A DNA stretch of 64,000 nt from Erythrobacteraceae bacterium CFH 75059 (GTDB taxonomy: Bacteria; Pseudomonadota; Alphaproteobacteria; Sphingomonadales; Sphingomonadaceae), in the NCBI GenBank assembly GCA_004331795.1, contig SJSR01000001.1, positions 620,001 to 684,000 on the forward strand, read 5' to 3'. The position numbers and the translations under genes were made by a program. Under the pieces are notes generated by a model. It saw only the letters and a list, made by a program, of their open reading frames with translations, was not told the origin of the DNA and ran no database searches. Positions 1-6,725 of this stretch are shown in pieces. Numbering within the stretch: the stretch's first letter is position 1; each line of letters starts with the position of its first letter.

Positions 1-648
1 GGCGACCGTGTCCGTGTTGATCTGGCTGAGGGTGGAGAAGCGGCGATTGGCGCTGGTGCCTCCGAAGGTGCCCCATTCCGCGCCCGCCTCGCCTCCTGCG
101 CCGGGTGCCACGGGAGCAGACAGGGCAAAGCGGGTGGCAGGCGCCTGCGTCCGCTCCCACAGCGCCGCAAGGAGCGCCACCACCGCGACAAGCGCCGCCG
201 CCACGCCGCCCAGCGCCCAGCGGCGCGCCGCCGCGCCCGGCGGCACCCGCCAGAACAGGTAGGCAAGGCCGGTCGCCACCACGAGCGCGGTGACAAGACC
301 GGTGCGCCCCGCGAGATCGATGATCCATGCGGGCATCCACCCCTTGCCGGCGATCTCGACCAGCGCCCAGATGCCGGTCAGGACCACCGCGCCGCCCAGC
401 AGCGCCAGAGCCGGCAGATGCCGGTCGCGCCACGCCAGCACACCCCCCGCCAGCAGCAAGGCTCCGGCGACGAGGTAGTACCACGTCCCGCCCATGGTGA
501 CGATCGCCACGCCAAGCGCGAAGGTCGCCAGCCCGAGCAGCGCAAGAAGCGCCGCCAGGGCAAGATAGGTCCAGCGCCAGCCGCGCCGCTGGCGCTCGCG
601 GCGTGCCTTGGGAAGGGCGGGAGCGGAAGCGGCGTCGGCGGTGGTCAT
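1..648 (-). CDS. gcd: Membrane-bound PQQ-dependent glucose dehydrogenase, N-terminal part (cut by window start)
   Basis: Reading the minus strand from the ATG at 648 gives 216 codons without a stop, running off the window. The first ~25 residues are basic, followed by several hydrophobic segments to about residue 150 (the membrane anchor of quinoprotein glucose dehydrogenase). After a linker comes AEWGTFGGTSANRRFSTLSQ, which matches the start of the PQQ beta-propeller in the glucose/quinate/shikimate dehydrogenase family (GG..A..R.S.L.QI). These enzymes oxidise aldoses in the periplasm and pass electrons to ubiquinone. An AGG-containing ribosome site lies just upstream. The propeller and PQQ-binding residues are outside the window, so glucose specificity is inferred. 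It is downstream of the oxidase genes on the same strand. Confidence 0.8.
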   Translation of the reverse strand, partial: MTTADAASAPALPKARRERQRRGWRWTYLALAALLALLGLATFALGVAIVTMGGTWYYLVAGALLLAGGVLAWRDRHLPALALLGGAVVLTGIWALVEIAGKGWMPAWIIDLAGRTGLVTALVVATGLAYLFWRVPPGAAARRWALGGVAAALVAVVALLAALWERTQAPATRFALSAPVAPGAGGEAGAEWGTFGGTSANRRFSTLSQINTDTVA

Positions 649-698
649 CGGTCAGCCTCGCGGGTCAGCCTCGGACAGGAGGTGGAAGGGAGCGCAGT

Positions 699-1061
699 TC
701 ACAGGCACACGCTGGTGAACACGACCGGGATCCCGGTCCAGACGGTTGCAACAAGGCCGCCGATGGCGCTGACGAGCGCGACGAAGCGCAGCAGGCGGGT
801 CATGCCGGGGACCAGCGCGGCGCCGCCGAGGCGCCAGCACAGCCACCCCAGAACGGCGATGAACGCCAGCCAGATGGCGCAGAGCAGCACCTGCGCGAGC
901 GAGGTTCCTGCCACGCCGATGGTGTTCCAGCGGTAGGCGCAGGACAGCCCCTGGACGCCGTAGAGCACGGAGAACGCGACCGCCCAGACGATCCAGCCTG
1001 TCGTGCTGGCCAGCAGCGCCCGGGCGGTGGCGGCCGGCGCGCTCACGGTCCCGCGACCCAT
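699..1061 (-). CDS. Small membrane protein of the oxidase cluster, unknown function
   Basis: A 120-residue protein with three to four hydrophobic stretches (about residues 17-40, 45-70 and 88-112) and no catalytic motif I recognise. The gene overlaps the end of the oxidase subunit I/III gene. The ATG at 1061 is one start. A GTG at 1046 would give a GTGA 4-bp overlap with the upstream stop and is equally plausible, removing five residues. Its position suggests an accessory or assembly role for the oxidase, but nothing in the sequence proves this. Confidence 0.7.
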   Translation of the reverse strand: MGRGTVSAPAATARALLASTTGWIVWAVAFSVLYGVQGLSCAYRWNTIGVAGTSLAQVLLCAIWLAFIAVLGWLCWRLGGAALVPGMTRLLRFVALVSAIGGLVATVWTGIPVVFTSVCL

Positions 1062-3553
1062 GGCGCACCATGGATGACGAGGAGCGCCAGCGAGCCGGCA
1101 AAGGCGGCCCACGCCTGCCAGTGCAGCGTCACCCGCAGATCCAGCGTTCGCGCCGGCGAGACGAAGCCGCGCTTCACCCGAGCCCAGCAGAACAGCGCCA
1201 TGATCGCCGCGACGGCGCAGTGGAACGCGCCATAGGCTGCCAGCAGCGCCGTCACCGAGGCGTAGGCGTGTCCCGAGGGCGGAGGAGCGAGCCACAGCGG
1301 CACCAGCGCCAGCATGACGCCACCGAAAATCTGCCCGGCCGCCGCCGCGAGCAGGGTGCCGCTGACCGAAGCTGTCCGGCCCGCGGACATCGCCAGCGTC
1401 GCCCGGCGCATGGCTGCCCAGCCGCCGATCACGCCGAGGAGGCCGAGCGCCAGGTTGGCGCTGTTCGGCTCCAGCAGGGCCGGCGGCGGCCAGCCGGGTG
1501 CGATGGTCCACAGATAGGCGTAACCGAACAGCAGGGATCCGAACAGCGAGGCGTCGGCGGTCAGCGTGAACAGGCTGCCCCAGTGACCCGGCGCCTCCCG
1601 CACTTCGGGATGGGGCGGCAGCACGAGTCCGGCGCCCGCGTCCTGCGCGCCCTCGTCCTGCCGCTGGCCGTTGTTCCATGCCCAGACGAGGAACAGCACC
1701 AGCGCCACCGCGACCCCCGCAAGGCTCAGCAGATACTGCTTGAGCAGGATGCCGAGGAAGAACGCCCCTGTCGGCAGCGCCGCGAAGAGCGGCAGGAACG
1801 TCGGTCCGGGCAGCAGCACGACCTGTTCGGCCGCGCCGCTGACCATGTCGACGCCGATGGTTTCCCGCCGCTCGCCGCGCCGGCGCCCGAGCGCGCCCTC
1901 GCCCCGCGCCAGCCGGACGGCGAGATCGGGATCGGCCTGCAGCGGGTCGCGTCCGGTGACGAGCGGCAGGCTGGCGAAGTTGTAGGATGGCGGCGGCTTG
2001 GGCCCGGCCCATTCCAGCGTGCCCGCGTTCCACGGATTGCGGCGCGCTTTCTCGCCCGACAGGAACTGCAGCACGACATCGACCAGCACCAGCGCGAAGC
2101 CGATGGCCGACAGGAAGCCGCCGATGGAGGAGACGAGGTTGAGCCCGGTCCACCCCATCTCGGCCGGGTAGGTGTAGACCCGGCGCGGCATGCCGAGCAG
2201 TCCCGTCAGATGCATCTGGAAGAACGTCAGGTTGAAGCCGATGAAGTTGAGCCAGAAGGCAACCTCGCCCAGCCGGAACAGACGCCGCCGTCCGCTGACC
2301 AGCGGCAGCCAGTAGTACAGCCCGGCCAGCAGCGGAAACACGAAACCGCCGACCAACACGTAATGGAGATGGGCGACGATGAAGTGGGTGTCGTGCACCT
2401 GCCAGTTGAACGGCACCACGGCCACCATCACTCCGGAAAGGCCGCCCAGCACGAAGATGGCGAAGAAGCCGAGGATGTAGAGCATGGGCAGCCTGAGCTG
2501 CGGGCGGCCCTGCACCATGGTCGCCAGCCAGGCGAAGATCTGGATCGCGGTGGGCACCGCCACCAGCGTGCTCGCGGCGGAGAAGAAGGCCAGCCCCATG
2601 TGCGGGATGCCGGTCGTGAACATGTGATGGACCCACAGCCCGAAGCTCAGGAAGCCGAGGCTGATGGCCGCCGCGACCACCCAGCCGTACCCGACGATGG
2701 TGGTGCGGCACAGCACCGGGATCAGCGTGGAAAGGATCCCGGCCGCGGGAAGGAAGATGATGTAGACTTCCGGATGGCCGAACAGCCAGAACAGATGCTG
2801 CCACAGGATGCTGTCGCCACCCCGCGCCGGATCGAAGAACGCCCATCCGAACGCCCGCTCGATCTCGAGCATCACCGACCCCAGAACCAGCGGCGGAAAG
2901 CCGATCAGGATCATGAACACCGCCACGAGCAGATACCACGCAAGGAGCGGCATGCGCGACAGGCTCATGCCGGGCGCGCGCAGCTTCAGGATCGACACGG
3001 CGATCTCCACCGCCCCGGCGATCGAGGAGACCTCGACGAAGGTGACGCCGATCAGCCAGACGTCGGCGTTGATGCCGGGCGAATAGGGCTGCGACGAGAG
3101 CGGGGTGTACATGAACCAGCCGGTGTCGGGCGCAAGGCCGAGCAGCATGGCGACGATGAGGATCGATCCGCCCGACAGGTAGCACCAGTAGGCGTAGGCG
3201 CCGAGCCGCGGAAACGCCATGTCGCGCGCGCCCAGCATCTTGGGCATCATGTAGATGGCCAGCCCTTCCAGCGCCGGAATGGCGAACAGGAACATCATCA
3301 CCGTTCCGTGCATGGTGAAGAACTGGTTGTAGGCGGCCGGACCGGCAAAGCCGCTGTGCGGGGTGGCGAGCTGCGCCCGGATCAGCATGGCGAGAACGCC
3401 GCCGATCAGGAAGAACACGAAGGAAGTGACCAGAAACCGCTTGCCGATGTCGGTGTGGTTGGTCGCCGCCAGCCGGCCCCAGCCGGACGGGGTTCTGAAC
3501 AGCGGGTCGAGCTGCTTGTGCAGTCCTAGCGCCGTCACCCGTCCGCCGCTCAT
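1043..3553 (-). CDS. ctaD: Cytochrome c oxidase subunit I fused to subunit III (caa3 type)
   Basis: An 836-residue protein. Residues ~25-520 are haem-copper oxidase subunit I with about 12 membrane helices; ~575-836 add seven or so helices with subunit III character (HWGSLFTLTADASLFGSLLF). Haem and CuB ligands are present: His82, His260 and Tyr264 (HPEVY), His309-His310, His395 and His397. D-channel Asp111 (GARDMAFPR) and Glu262 are kept. However, the K-channel lysine of the canonical PTGIKIF motif is Gln338 (PTAIQIF), and the D-channel asparagines of GNYLVP and PRMNN are replaced (AIYMMP, PRLGA). The protein should reduce oxygen in the cytoplasmic membrane and pump or translocate protons. 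The start ATG overlaps the subunit II stop (ATGA), so the two are translationally coupled. Confidence 0.93.
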   Translation of the reverse strand: MSGGRVTALGLHKQLDPLFRTPSGWGRLAATNHTDIGKRFLVTSFVFFLIGGVLAMLIRAQLATPHSGFAGPAAYNQFFTMHGTVMMFLFAIPALEGLAIYMMPKMLGARDMAFPRLGAYAYWCYLSGGSILIVAMLLGLAPDTGWFMYTPLSSQPYSPGINADVWLIGVTFVEVSSIAGAVEIAVSILKLRAPGMSLSRMPLLAWYLLVAVFMILIGFPPLVLGSVMLEIERAFGWAFFDPARGGDSILWQHLFWLFGHPEVYIIFLPAAGILSTLIPVLCRTTIVGYGWVVAAAISLGFLSFGLWVHHMFTTGIPHMGLAFFSAASTLVAVPTAIQIFAWLATMVQGRPQLRLPMLYILGFFAIFVLGGLSGVMVAVVPFNWQVHDTHFIVAHLHYVLVGGFVFPLLAGLYYWLPLVSGRRRLFRLGEVAFWLNFIGFNLTFFQMHLTGLLGMPRRVYTYPAEMGWTGLNLVSSIGGFLSAIGFALVLVDVVLQFLSGEKARRNPWNAGTLEWAGPKPPPSYNFASLPLVTGRDPLQADPDLAVRLARGEGALGRRRGERRETIGVDMVSGAAEQVVLLPGPTFLPLFAALPTGAFFLGILLKQYLLSLAGVAVALVLFLVWAWNNGQRQDEGAQDAGAGLVLPPHPEVREAPGHWGSLFTLTADASLFGSLLFGYAYLWTIAPGWPPPALLEPNSANLALGLLGVIGGWAAMRRATLAMSAGRTASVSGTLLAAAAGQIFGGVMLALVPLWLAPPPSGHAYASVTALLAAYGAFHCAVAAIMALFCWARVKRGFVSPARTLDLRVTLHWQAWAAFAGSLALLVIHGAPWVAGP

Positions 3554-4464
3554 CGCCCGCCCTCCAGCAGCGCCGCGGCCTGCTCCGTCTCCGCCTCCGT
3601 CAGCGGGCCGGCATGGAGCCGCACCCACGCGCGCAGCGCCTCGCCGGACAGCGCGTGCAGCGGGTGGCCGGGGGGCCAGGCGCGCGCGGACACGCCCGCA
3701 AGGCCCGGTGCGCCGGTGCCGTCGGCGTGACAGGCGGCGCAGTTCGCCGGCCACGGCGCGGCCTCGCTCCGCAGCCGCGCCAACGTCGCCGCGTACTCCT
3801 CGGGCGGGTGGGCGACCACGGTGAAGACATTGGCCGCGTGGCCGACGCCGCAGAATTCGGCGCAGCGGCCCTGGTACCGTCCGGGCGCCGCCGCCCTGAT
3901 CCGCAGCACGTTCTCGAAACCGGGCACGGCGTCGAGCTTGCCGGCGAGTTGGGGCACCCAGAAGCTGTGGATCACGTCGGCGCTGGTGATCCGCACGTCC
4001 ACGTCCCGCCCGGCAGGAATGTGCAGCTCCGTCGCCGTCACCGCCCGTCCCGCGCCGAGATCGGGATGGGTGAACCGCCACCAGAACTGATGCGCCCGCG
4101 CCTCCACCGTCACCACCTCGGGCGCGGGATGAGGCAGCAGGCGTTCGCCCACGATCAGCGCCGCCGCCGTCAGCACGCCAAGTACGCCCAAGGGGAACAG
4201 CAGCCCGCCGCCGACGATCCAGCGCGCCGCGTTGACGGTGGAGGCGGCGTGCCGGCGGCGCCATGCCAGCGCCAGCAACACGGCGACCAGCGCCGTGATG
4301 GCGGCCGCGCCGGCGAGCATCACCCACCACAGCACGGCGATGGCGCGCGCCGAAGGCCCGCCCGGCTCAAGCGTCGACAGCGGCGCGGCGCACCCGCCCA
4401 GCATCGCCGCGGCGGCAAGGGTGGCGTGCGCGCCCGCCCTTCTGTACGCTGGTCCCCGCCGCAC
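3550..4464 (-). CDS. ctaC: Cytochrome c oxidase subunit II with C-terminal haem c motif (caa3 type)
   Basis: A 304-residue protein if the GTG at 4464 is used. That start gives a basic lipoprotein-type signal ending in MLGGC (Cys25); the ATG at 4404 would leave only a few residues before the cysteine, so the GTG is preferred. Two membrane helices follow, then the periplasmic CuA domain (HSFWVPQL, CAEFCGVGHAANVF). A short C-terminal tail carries one haem c motif, CAACH. Two oddities: the residue three after the CuA histidine is Asn instead of the usual Met, and no Met follows the haem motif to act as axial ligand. It should receive electrons from cytochrome c and pass them to subunit I. Only 18 bp separate this start from the divergent gene at 4483. 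Confidence 0.9.
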   Translation of the reverse strand: MRRGPAYRRAGAHATLAAAAMLGGCAAPLSTLEPGGPSARAIAVLWWVMLAGAAAITALVAVLLALAWRRRHAASTVNAARWIVGGGLLFPLGVLGVLTAAALIVGERLLPHPAPEVVTVEARAHQFWWRFTHPDLGAGRAVTATELHIPAGRDVDVRITSADVIHSFWVPQLAGKLDAVPGFENVLRIRAAAPGRYQGRCAEFCGVGHAANVFTVVAHPPEEYAATLARLRSEAAPWPANCAACHADGTGAPGLAGVSARAWPPGHPLHALSGEALRAWVRLHAGPLTEAETEQAAALLEGGR

Positions 4465-4482
4465 ACCAGTCCGGAGACGACC

Positions 4483-4992
4483 ATGGCCCGCAAGCCGCAC
4501 CAGCTGCGCGACCCGTTCCACGACAGCGATCACTACTACATGACCGACTCGTTCGTCGCGGTGGCCGGACACCCGCTCCACGCGATGTCGGTGGCCTTCC
4601 CCATCGCGCTTGCGTTCGCCACGCTGGGCGCGGACGTGTTCTACTGGTGGACGGGCGATCCGTTCTGGACCCGCGCGGCGCTCTACTCGAGCGGGTTTGG
4701 CTTCTGGCTGGGCGTCGCGGCCGGCATCACCGGCACCGGCGAGCTGGTGTTCGGCCCCGGCATCCGGCGGCGGATCGCGGTGTGGACGCATTTCATCGCG
4801 GCCGTGACCCTGCTGTCGATCATGGGCGCCAACTGGGGTCTGCGGATCGCCGATCACGAAGCGGCGGTGCTGCCCTACGGCATCCTGATGTCGCTCCTCG
4901 GCGCGGTCATGACCGGATTTGCCGGGTGGCACGGAGGCAAGCTGGTGTTCGACCATCAGATCGGTGTCTCCGCCGATCCGGGGAAGGGCTGA
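4483..4992 (+). CDS. DUF2231-type membrane protein
   Basis: A 169-residue protein with four hydrophobic helices and a conserved GHPLHAM segment near the first helix, as in the DUF2231 family (function unknown; the histidines might bind haem). It is the only plus-strand gene among the oxidase cluster. It starts 18 bp from the divergent subunit II start and ends inside the convergent CopD-like gene with a 37-bp overlap. ATG 4483 follows a GGAGACGACC ribosome site. Association with the oxidase is by position only. Confidence 0.8.
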   Translation: MARKPHQLRDPFHDSDHYYMTDSFVAVAGHPLHAMSVAFPIALAFATLGADVFYWWTGDPFWTRAALYSSGFGFWLGVAAGITGTGELVFGPGIRRRIAVWTHFIAAVTLLSIMGANWGLRIADHEAAVLPYGILMSLLGAVMTGFAGWHGGKLVFDHQIGVSADPGKG

Positions 4993-5450
4993 CCGCGCGG
5001 TTCGAGCAGCCAGTCCGGCAGCGCGCCGCCGTCGAGCGGCGGCTTGGCCAGCACGAGGGCGAGGATCAGGGCGATCACGGTCACGGCCGCCGTCATCAGC
5101 GCGCCCGCCCCGAGCCAGCCCATCGCCGGACGGTGATCGGCGTATTCGAGCAGCAGGTGCCCCTGAAACGCGTGCAGCGCCACCATCAGCGCCACCACCG
5201 CCAGCTTCAGATACATCCAGCCGGTGAACACGTCGCGGGCGAAGATCAGCGCCGTGCCCGCCACGACCGCGACGATCGCGGCCGGCGTGACTGCGCGCAC
5301 ATAGATGCGGCGCACGAAATACCGCAGGGCGCCGAACTCCTCCTGCGTGCGCACATGAGCGTGCTGCACCAGCAGGGTGGGCAGCGCGATCAGCCCCGCG
5401 CTCCAGATCACCAGTGCGGCGATGTGGAGGGCCTTGAGGATCGCGATCAC
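4956..5450 (-). CDS. CopD-like membrane protein
   Basis: A 164-residue protein with about four membrane helices and histidines in ALHIAALVIW, LLVQH and near the third helix, resembling the CopD domain (copper resistance or export) and the related HemJ fold. The GTG start at 5450 overlaps the ctaG stop in a GTGA, so translation is probably coupled to ctaG. Sitting between ctaG and the oxidase genes, a role in copper handling for oxidase assembly is reasonable but inferred. The 3' end overlaps the convergent DUF2231 gene by 37 bp. Confidence 0.78.
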   Translation of the reverse strand: MIAILKALHIAALVIWSAGLIALPTLLVQHAHVRTQEEFGALRYFVRRIYVRAVTPAAIVAVVAGTALIFARDVFTGWMYLKLAVVALMVALHAFQGHLLLEYADHRPAMGWLGAGALMTAAVTVIALILALVLAKPPLDGGALPDWLLEPRGQPFPGSAETPI

Positions 5451-6169
5451 GCGGCCAGCCGCCAGCCGCGCGCCCAGCCCCGCAGCAGCAGGGCCAGCGC
5501 CGCACCATAGGGGATGGCCCCCGCAACCCACATGATCAGCCCGCCAAGCTGCTGATCCGTAACCGGCCCGAGGCCCCAGGGCGCGGTGGTGGCAAGGTGC
5601 GGCGCGTAAAGCGGTTCGGGCGCAAAGGCGAGGATGGCGCCGAGAAGGCCCATCTGGGCCACCGTCCCCACCAGCGCCAGCGTGGTGGCCAGAGGCTGCG
5701 CCTGCGCATCGAACACCGCGCGCCAGAACAGCAGCGCCGTGGCCGCAAGGCTCGCCTGCATCGCCCAGTACACCGCCGGATCGGCCAGCGCCGCCGCATA
5801 GGGTGGCGGCGCGTGCCAGAACCAGAACACCGCCACATGCGCGACCGCGGCGATTCCGACCGGCACGCGCCCGCCCGGCACACCGCGCCAGCCCCATGCC
5901 AGCAACGGCATGGCGACCGCCACCAGCAGGAGGTGGTGGACCACGCGGGCGGAGAACAGCGCCACCGTCAGGGCGCACAGCGGCGACACGAAGATGATCG
6001 CCAGCACGACCCAGCCCGCCACAAGGGCGCGACGGTCTCCCTTGCCCAGCGCGATCCCGCCCAGGAGCAGCGCCAGCCCCACCAGCAGCGGCGGATCGAA
6101 GTTCCAGCGCGTCGCCAGCAGCAGCGGTGTCGGCGCGATGCCGCAGTAGGTGATGGGGTCCGGTGGCAT
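5447..6169 (-). CDS. ctaG: Cytochrome c oxidase assembly factor, CtaG (caa3) family
   Basis: A 240-residue protein with about seven hydrophobic helices. Family markers include HHLLLVAVAMPLLAWG in the middle and FWHAPPPY, the histidine-containing helices of CtaG_caa3 proteins. These integral membrane proteins are needed for assembly of caa3 oxidases, probably in delivering copper. This type is unrelated to the Cox11-type CtaG. ATG 6169 is used. The gene heads a two-gene unit with the CopD-like gene and faces the same way as the oxidase genes across the DUF2231 gene. Confidence 0.88.
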   Translation of the reverse strand: MPPDPITYCGIAPTPLLLATRWNFDPPLLVGLALLLGGIALGKGDRRALVAGWVVLAIIFVSPLCALTVALFSARVVHHLLLVAVAMPLLAWGWRGVPGGRVPVGIAAVAHVAVFWFWHAPPPYAAALADPAVYWAMQASLAATALLFWRAVFDAQAQPLATTLALVGTVAQMGLLGAILAFAPEPLYAPHLATTAPWGLGPVTDQQLGGLIMWVAGAIPYGAALALLLRGWARGWRLAA

Positions 6170-6271
6170 TGCTCCGGTGCTCCTTTGATCGCCCGTTCCG
6201 TGCGTTGCCCGAAACTGTGACGAACCAGGGGCGGGAAGTCCACCCCCGCCCGTGCCGAGCGCCGGCGCGGC

Positions 6272-6718
6272 CTAACCGTCGGCGCAGCGGCGCTGCCGCA
6301 GACGTTCGTAAAGGATGCGCGTTTCCAGCAGGTTGGCGATCCGCAGCGCCACTTCGACGACGTCAAAGGGCTTGGTGACAAAATCCTTGGCGCCCAGCGA
6401 CAAGGCGCGCCGCCGCGCTTCGACGGCGGTGTCGGCAGTCAGCACCAGCACGGGACGGAAGTCATCGGCGCGGCTGTGGCGGGCGAAGGCCTCCAGCAGC
6501 TGGAATCCGTCGACCTCCGGCATCATGAGATCGAGCAGCACGAGGTCCGGCTTCAGGTCGACAAAGGTGTCGAGCGCCCGGCGCGGGTCGGTCAGCGCAT
6601 GGATGTCGCGATAACCCTCCCGCTCCAGCACGCTGCGCAGCAGCAGCACGTTGGCCTCTTCGTCGTCGATGACGAGGATGCGCCGCGCCAGGATGTCGGC
6701 GCCGCTGACCAGATCCAT
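6272..6718 (-). CDS. Receiver-only response regulator
   Basis: A 148-residue CheY-like receiver with acidic residues IDDEE (18-22), phospho-acceptor Asp63 (LVLLDLMMPEVDG), Thr in VLTAD and Lys in VTKPFDVVEV. After the receiver only ~20 residues remain (ETRILYERLRQRR), resembling the start of the helix that links a receiver to an HD-GYP domain in RpfG-type proteins, but no output domain follows. It starts 7 bp after the CHASE3 kinase, its likely partner, and is last in a four-gene signalling unit. It may act through protein contact or as a phosphate sink. Confidence 0.9.
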   Translation of the reverse strand: MDLVSGADILARRILVIDDEEANVLLLRSVLEREGYRDIHALTDPRRALDTFVDLKPDLVLLDLMMPEVDGFQLLEAFARHSRADDFRPVLVLTADTAVEARRRALSLGAKDFVTKPFDVVEVALRIANLLETRILYERLRQRRCADG

Positions 6719-6725
6719 CACCCTG

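Noticed and set aside
699-3185. 828-aa minus-strand frame overlapping the oxidase
   Set aside because: Only its last ~120 codons (699-1061) look like a membrane protein and are called. The rest is an out-of-frame reading of the oxidase.
1070-3529. 819-aa plus-strand open frame opposite the oxidase gene
   Set aside because: Antisense shadow of a clear 836-residue oxidase; no homology pattern, and highly charged composition.
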